A DNA stretch of 64,000 bases from Metarhizium brunneum. Its lineage: Eukaryota; Ascomycota; Sordariomycetes; Hypocreales; Clavicipitaceae. The stretch lies in contig NC_089426.1 of NCBI RefSeq assembly GCF_013426205.1, forward strand, positions 3,534,001-3,598,000, written 5' to 3'. The position numbers and the translations under genes are program-made. This document shows, in pieces, positions 22,443-36,021 of this stretch (its first letter is position 1; each line of letters begins with the position of its first letter). The notes beneath the pieces were generated by a model, which ran no database searches, was not told where the DNA came from, and worked only from the letters and a program-made list of their open reading frames with translations.

Positions 22443-23961
22443 ATGGAGGTGGACAGCGGCAGCGAAGTTCTGAGCAAGATCGCAGCAGGCGATCCAGTTG
22501 AGGAGTACGTCCTATGCTTACGCCTGCTCATTTCTGTTGATCCCCACCCGTTTGGATGCTAACGACCCGGATCAGAAGCACATGGCCGATCCTCTGCGCC
22601 GCCATCATTGCGCGGTTGGACAAGGTATCATTTGCTCAACTATCATCGAACTGTATACATGTGCAAAACTTTGGCTAATTCTGATGCAGATTGCGCACAA
22701 TGACTTCCCCATACCAACCCTTCCGCCGCCAGCGCCTCGCCCTGCGACGCTAGATAACCGTCTGCTCTCCCCGCTGCCCTCATCACCATTAGAGCACACA
22801 ACATCTCGGGAGGCGAATAAAGAAGATTCAATTGACGATAAACAAGCCGAGCCCGGCCCTGCTGCCCCAGGCGAACTACCAAAGCAGATCGAGGACATGT
22901 TGACGGATATCAAGAAGCACCTCGAGACGTTCGAGTCCTATGCGCCGCACACGATCCAGCGACTGGCAGAGCTGATATCGGAGCCCCGCGCACATTACAG
23001 GGCTCTCGCATCGTATTTACACGCTGTCGACCGAGTGGTTCGAGTTACGTCCGGTACCAATGTATACCCTTTGCCGCCCGCCATTCCGGACATGTCGAGC
23101 ATGGAACTGAACGGCGACGAGAAGGATCCTGCTACATCCGTGTCATGGAGCAACCCCACGCTCCCGACGCTGGGCACGGATGAGTCTCTGGGGGGAGCCC
23201 TGTTGACTCCCATCCCGTGGCTGACGAGACGAAGCCCCGAGGGCAACGGAGATGTACCCGTCTCAGCCGGAGCACAGATCCACAGCGAGAGCACAGAGAC
23301 AATCGACGGACCAAACGGCATGGGCAGGATCGAAACCGTATCAGTCAGTGTCAACGGCATCCCGTCCACAGGGCACGCACGCGGCGTCACACAGGGCGAA
23401 CTCCTCCGCCAGGAACAGCGTGCCGGCGTTGTCCCCGTCAGCCAACTGAATCGGAATCAAGAGTCACTAAACGAAGACGACAAAGACATGGACGAAGAGG
23501 AAGAGGAAGTGCCCCACGCACGCGGACCCGAAGAGATTGGCGTAGGTGACACGGGGCCCCAGGGAGTGACGACTAGTTATATGGGGGAAGATGGTGTCTT
23601 GATGCAAGGAATCGACGTCGAAGCAGCCGTTGGTCGTAAGCACGACAACGACTACGAGCACGCCCAGCAAGAAGCCAAAGTCAAGGACGACGACGCAAGC
23701 AGCACATCCAGCACCGAAAGCACGGGTACAAAACGCGAGGCAGAGCAGGAACTGGAGGGCGAGCCGGCCAAGAAGGTCAAAGAGGACGACGATGAATCAC
23801 AGGACGTTATGCTAGATGAAGCCTCGGCCGAAACCACGGAAGCCACCACGTCCAAAGGCGACGGTCCTGTAGAAGAAGACTCTCCGCCAGGTTCCGGGGA
23901 GGGAAAGGAATCTGAGAAGCCAAACGATGCGTCGAGTGACAAGGCGGAGGCAAGTGCCTAG
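22443..23961 (+). CDS. Protein phosphatase 4 regulatory subunit R2 (PP4R2/Psy4 family)
   Basis: Three exons: 22443-22504, 22576-22624 and 22690-23961, giving 460 residues. The first intron has donor GTACGT and a GCTAAC branch point; the second is 65 bp. Splicing yields an N-terminal helical segment (WPILCAAIIARLDKIAHNDF), then a second helical block (LPKQIEDMLTDIKKHLETF) typical of PP4R2. A motif recalled from fungal members is LGGALLTPIPWLTR (residues about 204-217), followed by ETVSVSVNGIPSTG and ARGVTQGELLRQEQRAG. The C-terminal 140 residues are very acidic and disordered, with a basic PAKKVKED at about 396-403 that looks like a monopartite nuclear signal. PP4R2 with R3 directs the PP4 catalytic subunit to nuclear substrates, including phosphorylated H2A after DNA damage. 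The second exon is only 49 bp and easily missed. Confidence 0.9.
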
Positions 23962-24879
23962 GTGGCGACTGTAGTAGTTATCACCGGCCGCAAATGGTCG
24001 TAAAGACGCGGAGTACAGGTCACAACTCACAGGGTTGCCATATACCATTGTCACGATTAATAGTTGCCAGTAGCTTAGGTGTCGGAGATGAGGTGGATTA
24101 TTATTATTATTTCTATTCAGCTGCAGGCGTTGGGCGGGACAGACACGGGGTTAATCCCAAGGACTCAATATACAAAAACCCCAGCCATTGAGGTCGAGAT
24201 GTCGATATACCATTACACGAAGCTTGGCAAATACTCGATCGAGCCAACTACCTACCCTTGACGCAATTTTCAGAACTGCTCCCAAACATTTCATGTTCGC
24301 CATTGCAGCTCTACGGCGTAAAGTGCAGTCAAACACGGCGCCATGTTGCGACCAGATTCGAGTTTTCTAGTCCCGCGAATCTCCAGGTCTCTGTAGACAG
24401 TCCCGGAACGCACGTATCTTGCAGCTGTTTCCAAGCACAGACCTATCAATGGGTGCGTGTACTATTATATCACCAATACTCCGGCTTTATTTCAGTATCG
24501 AAGGCTGTTTGACCACCTCCGCTCCAGGTTTCGAAGTTTCTCCATGAACCACCCGGAAAAGTTGAGTTTCGAGCGCACCTGATGGTGCTGCAAAACGTAT
24601 ACATCGCGCCCCCGAACCAGCAACAAGTTGTGCCGTGTCAAAAAGCCAACCCTCCATATGCCCCGAGCAGCCGGTTGACGTTTGAAGCGTCCGGTGTGCA
24701 GACGCCTGCTGCAGGACCGCCCAGGGCTGTTCGAATCCGTCGTCCACGAGCTTGTTCGAGGACAGGAGATGCGTGGAATTAGGCGCAGGCAGGCGCTTGT
24801 GTGCTGGCATCCCTAGACAAGTGAGGTTTGGCTAGCGGTGTGCCGGAAGAGGCAGCGCTGTCTTGACGGATTGGAGAGG

Positions 24880-25082
24880 AATGTATTCTGAAGCATGTCG
24901 ACTTGCGGGTTTTATATTGATATACACTCACAGAAGGTGAGCAAGCTTGACCGACTGCCGGGCGTGAATGGAGATGATGAATGTATTCTGAAGAGAGTAT
25001 GTTGGCGTATAATTCCTATATAGACCTACACTCACGGAAAGTTGACAGGTTCAACCAGCTGCTGGGCATGAACGGAGATGAG
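24880..25082. repeat. Imperfect direct duplication, two copies of about 100 bp
   Basis: Copy 1 spans about 24880-24979 and copy 2 about 24980-25082. Both begin AATGTATTCTGAAG. They share ACACTCAC-GAA and later an ACC..CTGC.GGGC.TGAA.GGAGATGA segment. The two copies differ at many positions, including several C/T and G/A differences, so the duplication is old. Confidence 0.75.
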
Positions 25083-25777
25083 GGCCATTTTCTACAAGCA
25101 GCTTCGTGATTTCAAGGTGTAGCTGGTTGTTTTACGTGAGACTTGATACTGTGTCCTGATATATGACGGCGGATATTATCCCAGTTTTGGTTCACAGAGG
25201 CACGCTTTTCGGGATAACCATGGTGAGTAACATCGAGCACTGCTCTTGTCACGACTTTCGCTGGCTGCTTACTCCTTCGAGATGCTTTGGATAGACCGCC
25301 ATCCGCGTGTTGGATATCTGTTGGCTCATCGGAGAATTTGAGGCTCATGAAGCAAGACACGTCACGTTTTGCAGGTCTTTTCATATTTATCAACACCAAA
25401 CAGCAGTGATAAACTTATAGTTTACATGTATACACGTATATCAGTAAACAGCCTTCCAAAGACAACGCTATCCTCTCCCTCGAGCTAAATGGCCGGATAT
25501 TCGTCACTTTCGCTAACAGTGATTTGGTATAGGTTACGCCCGCTTGAATATGCAGAGGCTCATGTAGGTGAATTTCCCCTTGAATAACTAGCAGGATTCT
25601 ACCATGAGTCTATCATTCAACGCGTATCAACAACGCTGTAATTGGAAACCAAGTGACGTGTATACCTATATGGTTCACGAACCATGTAGATACATACGCA
25701 GCAAATTTTGATATCAGAAGACGAATTAGCCAGCGTTTGTACATGCACCCATCACCAAGCATCACACGCAAGGCCGA

Positions 25778-25809
25778 GTGTGCTCGTGTGCTCGTGTGCT
25801 CGTGTACTC
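25778..25809. repeat. 8-bp microsatellite GTGTGCTC
   Basis: Three perfect copies and one copy with a single change (GTGTACTC). Confidence 0.85.
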
Positions 25810-26520
25810 GTGAGCGTGTCTTGACCCCAATGCCAAACTAGTCTGCCCAAGCAACAGACTCAACACACGCCTCTCCTCCCACACGCGACAAGCTCACAAT
25901 CATCAACAAATAACAGAATGATGCCGGTTTCTCACAAATCTTGCTAGCGCGTTTCAGAGAAGCAAAAATTCAATAATTCAACAAGGCTAAGCAGGAAATA
26001 CTCTAGCGCTGGCTATTTCCACCCCAACAAGGGAAGGTGCCTCGACCCCCGATTAGGCAACCGCGGCGTACAAAAAGAAAAAAGGCCATCTGACTCACGA
26101 GTCGAGTCCAGAACGTGATATTTCGCACACCGCGCCGCCATTCGAACCTTGTCCCGTCGTCACGATGCTCACAGCAATGAAATGAACACCTTGACGCGAT
26201 TCTCGCGTCGTGGCAAGTGTGATGATGCCCGACAGGGGCTTCGGTGCCCAAGCAGAGGGATTTGCAAAGACGAGCCAAACGTAGGAAGACATACACACAC
26301 AAGCAAATCTGTGCCCTTGAATTCCCTCTGTCAGCACACGCTTGACTTTTCTTGAGTAACAAGCCCAGTCAGCTCAAGCCGCGTAGTATTTTACACGATA
26401 AGCTTCTGACTTGGACAGCCACCGCGCACCATGCTTTCTTAGCTTCCCACGTCGACATGCGGCGTCAAGAGAGACTCCTCTCGCCGTGGAAAAGAGAACC
26501 AGAGCTCTGCAGTTGAGACC

Positions 26521-26917
26521 ATGGCTCCGTCATTTGGCATTACGCCTCGGGGCTTCGTACCCCCGCCACGCCGGCACGACCTCCGCGTCGGCTTCACCAC
26601 GTCAGTGAATACTGGACGCGATCCCATCTTCCCCGCGACCTGCCTCCAAGTATCATACAAGTTTGGCAGGTCTTGGGAGAATTTTTGGACAGGTCTTTAC
26701 GGCGCGGGACGTGGTGAGTGATGGGTCGGACGGCGGGGTGTATCACATTGGCGTCCCGTCCAAGAACGTGCCGGTGGCGAGGGCGGCGAGCGAGGAGCAT
26801 CTAGACGTCGAGGTTAGCCTGCATGCTTGGAAGGACCAGAAGTACTTGAATAGTTGGATTATCGGGGACATTCAGCGATGGGGGACGCTGAGTGAGGAGG
26901 TGCGAGCGGGCAGATGA
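26521..26917 (+). CDS. Possible small two-exon gene, function unknown
   Basis: A speculative model: exon 1 26521-26600 and exon 2 26662-26917, joined by a 61-bp intron with donor GTCAGT and acceptor ACAAG, giving about 111 residues. Exon 2 reads GQVFTARDVVSDGSDGG, then VYHIGVPSKNVPVARA and WKDQKYLNSWIIGDIQRWG, with the G/C-rich third positions usual for genes in this window. Without splicing, the first frame ends at 26721. No domain, signal peptide or membrane segment is recognisable, and I do not recognise the family. The acceptor is atypical for this genome (AAG rather than YAG) and weakens the model. It is the last possible gene before the long desert. Confidence 0.3.
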
Positions 26918-28578
26918 AGGTCGTGGTTCAACAGCATGGAAGCAATGGACATTACATTTGGCACATGTATTTACCCTTTGTTCAACGGAGGCAATGGAAA
27001 ATATCCAGCCAGGCCAGACACTTGGCCATCGTGCTCCTTACTACACGATGGTATATCAGCGTGTACTTGTCCATGGGCAAATACATCCCACCGCAGACGG
27101 TATATATGCGCCTCAACGGCAATGAACCAACGCTTGATATCAAGCGTGCTGGCGTTTCCTGCTCAAAACACATGACGGACAAATATCGTCAGCCATATCA
27201 TCTCATTAGCTCTTTCACCACCAGTCGTAACAGCAAGAAAGAACCGCATCCACGATACCACTCACGTTGAGGCGTCGCACACCCGCCATCTTCACCGGAG
27301 AGATTCGACTCCAAAAACACAAGCTTACAGCCCATGCTCGTCTCATCTCCAGCTTCCCTTCCCTTCCCTTCCTCCCAGGCCATCGGTTCCCCGGCAAACC
27401 ACCCAAATAAAAACAGAGAGAGTGTGCCTCGGTACAACATTGCACAAAGTCCCGTATTCCTGACGCTGCCTCGCCTTTGGTGCCACCCCATCCCACCGCC
27501 GTAGAACCGAAGAAAGGGGATTTACAATTTCTACAGGCGTGGGGACAGCCGAAGCGCGTACCCTCCGCCCACGGGGTTTGCGCCCATCGTCAAGTCGCAC
27601 ATTGTGTCGAGCTCAAGCGTACCAAGGGCCGTGGGAATGAGACATGGCGGATGGATGGATACGAGGTCCTCTTTGGAAACGCGCAAGACCATGGTACGGT
27701 GGATTTCGAAATAGCCTTTCTCGCCCCCGTCTAGTTTCCGGGAGAAAAGAGTAGTACTGCTCAGCCAAGAGGGAAACAAAAGACGTCAAAGTGCTTTCAA
27801 ATCACACCCACCCATTGCGCGTCATCGTGAAAGAAACTCGGTAGCCAGGTTCCCTGCCAATGGCACACGGCAAAACCACCCGGTCAGCAAAATGGATTCT
27901 CGACCATTTTCCCGGCTCCGTCTCGTAGGGACCATCGGGAATCGTGTTTCACAAAGAAAGAAGGAAAGAAAGACCGCCCATCCTTAAATCACGACATGGT
28001 CACGACGTGGTCACGACGTGGCCTGGGGAGAAGGGGGGAGGGGGGGGCCCATGCAAGCATCAAGCATCAAGCATTGAAAATTTCAACGTCTATTGTAGCA
28101 ACGCCCATTGCATGCTTAAATTTCTAGTACAAACCGTCGAAGAGACCTCAAACGCGCGCCAAGCGGTAGCATCCATGCAAAACAGCGACTTCCCCCCCTC
28201 CCCTTTCGCTTCCCCCGAATGCAACGGCGCAACGACGGTAGGTCGCCCTCATTTCGCCCGTCTCCATGCACGAATGCCGAGTTCATCTGAACTAGGTCAC
28301 AGATCATGTTTGAGAGTGCTGTCCCCTCGAGCAGGGTTCTCCCGAGCGATCAAACGGATGCCGGATACCTACGACATGATCTGTCTTGGCCATGTGGAGA
28401 TGGGACGCAATTTCCATCCCATCGGCGCGAAAATTACATGAGCTGGCTAAATGCACAACAAGGGGGGACCAAGGAGAAGAAGGAGAATGGAATACCGCTA
28501 CTGCACCAAATACACCAAATACTACGTGCCCTCGTAGACGGTGCCCAGAACAAGGGGGGGCGTGACGTGCGACTTGTT

Positions 28579-28605
28579 TACTACTACTACTACTACTACT
28601 ACTAC
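28579..28605. repeat. (TAC)9 microsatellite
   Basis: Nine perfect TAC copies in non-coding DNA. Confidence 0.9.
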
Positions 28606-31600
28606 AAGTTGCTCAATACAGAAAACAGCAATGCACATGGCTGGCCGTTTCAACATTGTATTGTACGTACATATGTACATACACACGTCATCTCTCGAAT
28701 CTTCCATGACGGAATCTCGCATCATCCCGATGCAAGGGAGGCCAGCGCAAGCTAAAGCCCGCAGCGAGGAAACCCCCTCGGGCCATGGTATATACGTATA
28801 TACACGCCCCTCGAGTGTTGTCTCGAACTGTACATACAGTAGTAGTATGCGCGCTACATAAATGCATTGCGCGAATGTGTTGAGAGTAGTAGAAGAAAAG
28901 AGGCAAGGGAAAAAGAAAATGGAATAGCAAACGAGATACTCTGTGCTTGGATTCGGCGTGGTAGAACAACCCCCCTCGGTCAAGCTCGTTTGAGACATGC
29001 ATTGCTGCTCAGATTTTCTTTCTTCCTGTTCTACCGAGTACCATTGTTCGTTCTTCTGCTTCACAGTCGGCTTACACTGAAAAACAAAAAGGCAAAACGA
29101 GAGCCAAAGTCGTCTGGAGGCCCAGGGATGGTGGTGTCTGATCTGCGTTGATGCTGCCCTGCCTAATAATGAGCCCATGGAGAACAAGCCAAAAGAACCG
29201 ATGCCTGCCTGCCTGTCTCGTGTACTTGCTAGCTGCTCCTAAGGCGTCGGTAATCTCCATTAGACTCGGGCTCTGGCAGACTAGTAGTGCCCTGGGATAA
29301 GATTGGGACGCACTCGACGTCGAACATGCCGTGCAAGCTAACTTTGTCTGAAACGAATCCGCCTCACTTTGGTCATTGGAAGACAGCCATCGCCAACCAA
29401 CCGTAGCACACACATGGCCTGGGAGGATTGCGATTGCGTCTGGTCTCTCTCTCAGCCAACGTCAACTCGTCGGCGCGACCAATATCGACCGCCCGCCGCT
29501 TCAACTGACTTGTTTCGGTCACGGAAGTCGGACATTAAGGAGCGCAAAAATGCAGACGCCACCACCAACAGGTACATATGTACAAACATGATAAAAAGCG
29601 GTAAGGACAAAGTCCTCTCGACACAGCCGGCCCAATGACAGTACGTAGTCGTCCTCCCCCCCAAGAATAGCCTTAATAAGCACCAGGCATTTCCCAACTG
29701 GTCCCAGAAGCGAGCTCTCAGTGTGGCTGAGGCGGCACCATCTTGACCAAGCCATGGCTCATGCTCATCCACGGATAGCCTGATGGCCAGGTCCTGACCG
29801 ACAATTGCAACGCGTAGCTCCGTACCGAGTACTGCGTACCGAGTACTCCATACAGCGAGCGCATAAAGAGCCAAACGACAACTTGGACCAAGCAAGCAAC
29901 CCTCAACCCTCGGGACGCCCTTCCCGCCCCCAAAACGAGCGTCGGGCCTAATGGATGGGAGTGGCAACTTGTGGGTCGCCCCGTTGCTCGTCCCTGTGGC
30001 CCTCAGCCCATCTTTTCGCACCTTGCAACGACACCAACCTTCTCATCACCACCTCCTCGCCTTGCCTCGATGGTGCAGATCCAAGATCCCTGTTGCGGAC
30101 TCGGGGGAAAGGGGCGGGGATCCGAGCACTCGTCGCTGTCGTCGGCGTCCTGATGCGGCAGTCGTCCAACTCCGTCTGTACTTTGCCAATTTGCCAACTT
30201 CACCAGACCCCCGAGAATGGCCATGTACGGAGTACACTATTAGTAATTGTCACAGACGGGACTGCTTGCATTGCATGGACATGTGCCGCAAATTGAGAAC
30301 GCGGTACGTACATACTCCACTAGCAGACTACATGCCTACCGAGGTACGGAGTAGGTGTATGTATGTGCTTGGGTCAAGTATGTATGTATGTAGTACTATC
30401 ATGTACTGCCTGTCAAGTTTCGTCACTTGTTTGTTATATAAAAATAGCACTCTCGGTATAGTATTCATGTCACATGTGAGGCATTTTATCACTTACTGAC
30501 GTTTCGAGGACCATGCCGACTGTCGACGTGTGTTGGAGGTATCAGGCTGCAACGCGGAGCCAATCTCCCTCCCTTCCATGACTTTGTGCTTTGTCTGCAG
30601 TCAACACTTTGTGTTTGACATTTTGACACCACAACTATCCGCCGTCAGCTCGTCCAACGACGAGATATCCTGTCAAGTATTGCGATTAAGCCGCTAAGCC
30701 GCTCGCCCATCTGTCGTCTGTCCGTTAATGTGGCACATATTGCAGTTACGGGTCCGAGTAGTAGTACCAGTAGACATGGGAGAGGTAGGCATGGGGTGGT
30801 TGTGGTTACTCGGCATTACCAAACCAGACACATCCATACCGAAGAACTCATCCGAATTGTACAATACAATAATATGTACTGTGCAAGGAATCGTGGCAGT
30901 CGGGTTGCTGTCACTAGACAGAGAAGATGATTGGCTGTGCCACGACACGACACAAATACAATGCCGCCCCTGGTCTCATCAACCCTTGGGCGCCATCAGG
31001 GCGGTTTCATCATTGCTTGTCTTCTTCATCGTTTGGTCGCGTTTCTTATCGCGATCGCGCGACGATTCGGCCTACCAATGGCATCTGTCGCGTCTTCGAA
31101 GACCAGCGGAGGACTGGGCCATCGACTCGTTGAGACTCGGGTGCCCTATTGCTGCCAGGGTGTAATTACCAGGTAGAAACGTATCCACAAGTACCGAGTA
31201 CATAAGTATGTATCGAGACATTTGGATACAATACCGCAGTTACAACTTGACGCCCTCCGTTTTGCTGTCTTTTGCACCACCCGGGTTGATTTTGAGCTTC
31301 CCCGATCGCCATTGATTGGCTGTATGGCATACATAACACCTCTCTCATTCCCCACGCTGCTGTATATTCTGCCAGCAGAGCCTGATCAGAGGCTGAAGAG
31401 AAAATTGCATGTATATACATACATACGCCTGGGTCGAGAATAAGTGGTAATAGCAAGCAGGTGGGCAGGAATGTTCTGTCTGAACGCGATTTGCCTGCCA
31501 GTGTGTCAGACTGCTATTATAGAGCGTGACCTCAACCGGATGCGTCAATATATTACGCCGTGCAATGTGTAGAAGTGTGAGGTTATGGCGCATAATTGTG

Positions 31601-31971
31601 AATGAAACGGGGCCATGATCGTCCAGTTAGTTGTCCAGGGAGAAAACACCCGCATAAAGTTCTCTGTAGTATTCCCACTCTATCCGTACGACAAGGCACC
31701 ATCCGCCTGGCCTCTTCAACTGCAATATGTAACGGATTCTGAAAAGCCAAAACAAAGAATGGAATAGAACTGTCAGAGAGTGCTGCTCCGACAGCTAAAA
31801 CTACGGCACCAAGAACGAACAAAAATAGTTGGTGTTAGTAGCTCTCCCCTATACCGTCGTCTCCAGCTATGTATGTCACTGACCAATTTGTAGGGGCAGG
31901 GAAAAGGAAAGGCTGAAGGCCTCCATTGCGAGATTCCCTCGCGTGCCTTCAGCAGGGATCTGCTGAACCAA

Positions 31972-31986
31972 CCCCCCCCCCCCCCC
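31972..31986. repeat. C15 homopolymer
   Basis: Fifteen consecutive C residues. Length errors in sequencing are likely here. Confidence 0.9.
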
Positions 31987-34900
31987 TCTCTCCCAAAACA
32001 AAACACACGATCCGTGTATCCTGGCTCGTTCGCGGTCATCCTGTTTCTGGATTTGGTGATGGAGACATCTGATGCCTGGGTGAATTCACACCAAGCAAAG
32101 GCGAAGGCTAGGTTTTGCAAGTCCGAAGGATGATGTCCCACAACGGATGGCATCGGGCGTGTGTGGATGCTCCGGCTCCATTCATGGCCCCCAGCCGGCC
32201 ACGGTTGCGCTTCGGTTTGATGAATCCAAAAGTCAAAGGATCACTGCATGAAGTAAAATTAGACATCTACACACAAGCTTTCTCATGATTGGCAACCGGA
32301 TTTTGACGTTATTGTCGTCTGCAGCTTCCACACGTGTGCAATTCAACCCTTTATGCCGGAAATATGCGTTCTAGCCAAAAACATGGACAGCCTTGTCTGG
32401 TGCAACGTCGGGATATCAACGCTAACCAGGTAGTGACTTACTAAGACCCGTGGTCATGCGATGATTGTGGCTGAATATTGCATACATACCTTGTTTGTAT
32501 TAATCAGTATCGCTTACGTCCCCTTCAGAATCTGATAACATCAGCCCAGTCCAGTCAGTGGTGACAGGATAAAACAGCCCCAACAGGAGCACTCATTGAT
32601 GCGAGTCTGTTTCGAAGACAACGTATGTATTGTCCATTGAGGGAGCGCAAGGGGCATTCTGAGGCATGCCCAGCCCTCTGTGCACCTCAGGGGATGTCCT
32701 GCAAGCCGCTTTCATATGACTCCGGCATCGATAAGCCATTCGGATGCCCGTGTTCGACCTGTCCGGTCATCCTGCAATTTACATTAGTTAGGTGATCGGG
32801 AGGAGGGCTTCCCGAATCCAATGTGCTGTGTACATATGCAATACGCAGCTTTGTGCCATGTTACTGTTACTGAAAGATATTTATAGAACCAACGCTTGTC
32901 AACTAGCCAACTCAGGGTTTGTTTGCGTAGTTGGTGTACAATGGGATCGCGAATTGAATAGGTACTGCTAAAAAGGACACGGCAGGTTCTAGCCTCATGG
33001 GGTCGTTTAATTACCCCAAGGTATTCGATTGGGACGTTTTGTGGTCGCATTCTTAATATCGAATATTCCGCACAGATGTTCTCGGATTCTCGGGATAATA
33101 TATCTGTGATCTGCAATTTGTCGCGTCTCTTTATGATCTTCTAGCCAACTAGCTCAGTCGTATCCTGAATTGCCCTAACAACCTTTTTCGTGGTCTCATG
33201 AAACCTTGAGGAGATTCAGGATCATGCTTGGTAACATGGCGGGTTCTGGACGTTTGTGCTTCAAGCCCAGATCCACACAATTATCTCCGGTCGGCACATC
33301 TTAAATCAAAATAGACTTTAGTGCCCAGCTTAAGGTAGTGTGCGATGGGGCATGTAGCATTATGTCTGACCGTCACAATTGCTTTGACCTAGGCTTCGGG
33401 TCTTCGTGCTATCATTGTACAGAGGCAACAAGTTGGCTCTTTTCTCCCAATCTGTATGTTGTCTTTTCAAAGGGGGTAGGGAATGACTACCGTTGCAGAC
33501 CAGAGCTGCCCATGGCAAGGCACTGGACAGAGACATATGGAGTGTCATATAGTGAATACTCAATGTCCATATTTGCGATTCTTATCCTTTGATTACCTCC
33601 GTTACCGAGTTATCTGTGATGTCTGTATATGTGAGGGGATATAATATGTAGATGCTCTGCTCTCCATACTCCCGCACTCATCAGGCATTTTGTGTGGGCA
33701 GGCTGGCAGGATCTTGGGCTTCCACTGCTGTGGAACACTGCCGGGCCCCTAGGCAAAACTTGGGCCCCGGCTCGCTGGCCTTGAATGATTCCGAGCATGA
33801 CAAGGGTGCAACTCCGTCCACTGGTGACGGGGGATGATGTTACACGATATCCTTGCCTCCCGGGCTGCTTTGCTCTCCGCACGCATGTGCGCCAGTAGCT
33901 CACATCCCATTGCGACTTTAAACTCTTCTGGAACGGTGGGGATGCCATGTCGATAACAGGTGCGCAACGCAAGGCGCCCAGGGACCAGGGCACCCGCGTC
34001 GAACATGGTGTTGGAATGTCTTCACTCGGCATGTGCTTCTAGTTCGTCAGCCCTACACGCGGGCCGCCCCCCGAACGTGCGTCAAGGGAGTCGACCTTGC
34101 ATCACAGGCATGTCAGTTGAGCATCCCAAGGGACCATCCCGTTGTGTGACCATTTTCCATGGCCTACATCGATACCCCAACGACCTTTCGAACACAATTT
34201 GCGGGGTGATTGGGGCAGAAAATAAACAGTAATGGCGACCGCATCGACACCGGCAGACGGTGCAGCTCGCATTGTGACATTAATGCCGAGCCATAGGTTA
34301 CTCGGACACGGGCAGCCAGCTTCCCATCTAGTTTGATTAATATGTCAGTGAGAAATCCCATCCTTATAACGGATGTTCCCGCCACAACGTATAAGGGAAG
34401 GCAATTACTTCCATGGGGTCCCTAGAGTAAAGAACAAGGAGGAAAAGCCAATATTCAGAAACAGGCTGGTTTTATGGACAATCAAAATACTCGAAGCGAG
34501 CAACCAGCACAGAGGGAATACCTACCCTATATGAAGGATGCCCACTTCACAGGCTGCCCAAGAAAGGGGCTACAGGCATATCGTTCAACGGGAATAGACC
34601 TGAATCGGCCCTGCCATGACGCTGAAATGGTCGCGTCTGAAATTATATCGAGTAGCTCTGCTCTGTTTCTTTCAGGAGCAGTATGTACCTTGTCGTTCTT
34701 TGTTCGTCGGTGGCTCCGGTGTCTGGACCCATGCCATGCCACTCCGCCCGAAGGCCCATTGCTTTTCGACATTTCGACAACCTGCGACTCCACGTGTACG
34801 CGGCTTATGCCTCGTGCTGTCCTGGATTAGCGTTGGGCGGTGTGGGTGAATAGGTGTCAGGGCTTTTTGGCCATGCCTGGCTAACTCGCTTGCCCACCAG

Positions 34901-35999
34901 CCACCCGACCACCCCCTCCGCCTTTGAATAAGACTGTGGATGAAAGACGGCCCTGCCCCCCCCTGTGCTCGACAGTGGCGGTTGTCCCCGGCCCTGGTCG
35001 CGGGAACGGGGGACCATCTGACAGACGAAGATGCGCGACAGTCGACGTGGTTGATGCATGCAACCCTGGCTGTATTGACGATGGAAACTAGCCCAGGTGT
35101 GGACAACGGCAGCGGTTCTAGAGATGCGTCTGTCGGACTGCGCAACGGCCTTCTTTGCGGGGACCATGGACAGGAACAGGACAGGACCAGGAACAAGAAC
35201 TTTTAACTTTTGCTCGAAACGCTCAAGTGCTCCTCCTTTGACGTCTTGCTGGCTCAAACGCCTCAGGCAACTAGTGCGGAGCGGAGACAAGGACGGCAGG
35301 CACGCCTACTATACGAGTCGTAAATGAGCACCGCGTGTCGGCCGCCGGCCTATTGGCCAGCTGCGATAAAGAATGGAGACATGCTCATGATTGCGGGTCC
35401 AGCATTAGCATTCTCCTTTTCATGCCCCTCCCTTTGGGTCGAATTAATTCATGTGCTATCGGCTGAAGAAGGAGAAAAAATTTTCTACAGACAAGTACTC
35501 CGTATGATGCGGAACTTTGAGGAGTTCGCAGTACATCCTGCCATACCCCGTGCATAGACTGGATGTCCCGTAATTCCGTGATAGTCTTGAACCCCGGAGA
35601 AATGGCGCCACTTGCCTCATGGAGCTAAGCAGTTCAATTCTCGTGACTCAGCGACAGTGGGTTTGTGAAGTCTGCCAGTTGAACTCCATCCTACTCCGTA
35701 AAACTCTCCGTAATAATGCGAGCGCTATCGTCCCTGCTCTGGAATGGGGCGTTGGTTGATCATCAATCGTCAATCAGCGCCTGGCAGGCGCCGTAGGACG
35801 AGATAGTTACTCAATCGCTTGCACTCGAAAGAGGAAGAGATGCCGACTCGTAAAGTTTACCACGTATCCCTAGTATCTCCTCCGCACAATACAGCAAAGT
35901 ACGCACAATTACGCTTCCCGCGGAAATGTGGTTCCGACCGACGGCACTCCGTTCTCCATTTACACGGTAGGGTACCAATATCTGCTGCTCTCAAATGCC

Positions 36000-36021
36000 C
36001 CCAGCGCAATATGGCGCTGGG
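36000..36021. repeat. Short perfect inverted repeat
   Basis: CCCAGCGC and GCGCTGGG are separated by 6 bases, a possible hairpin. No adjacent gene or T-run gives it a known role. Confidence 0.7.

Larger units (their letters stand above)
23962..26520. other. Intergenic, 3' of PP4R2 gene
   Basis: No supportable gene. An imperfect tandem duplication of about 100 bp lies at 24880-25082 and an 8-bp GTGTGCTC array at 25778-25809. The stretch 25.1-26.0 kb is visibly A/T-richer than neighbouring exons. Short frames have no protein-family features. Confidence 0.5.

Noticed and set aside
24700..24760. GTTCGAATCC, a tRNA B-box-like sequence
   Set aside because: No A box or cloverleaf can be drawn around it.
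33749..34006. Minus-strand frame of 85 codons reading HGIPTVPEEFKVAMGCELLA
   Set aside because: Looks slightly protein-like, but no flanking exon could be joined and I do not recognise it; left out as a gene.
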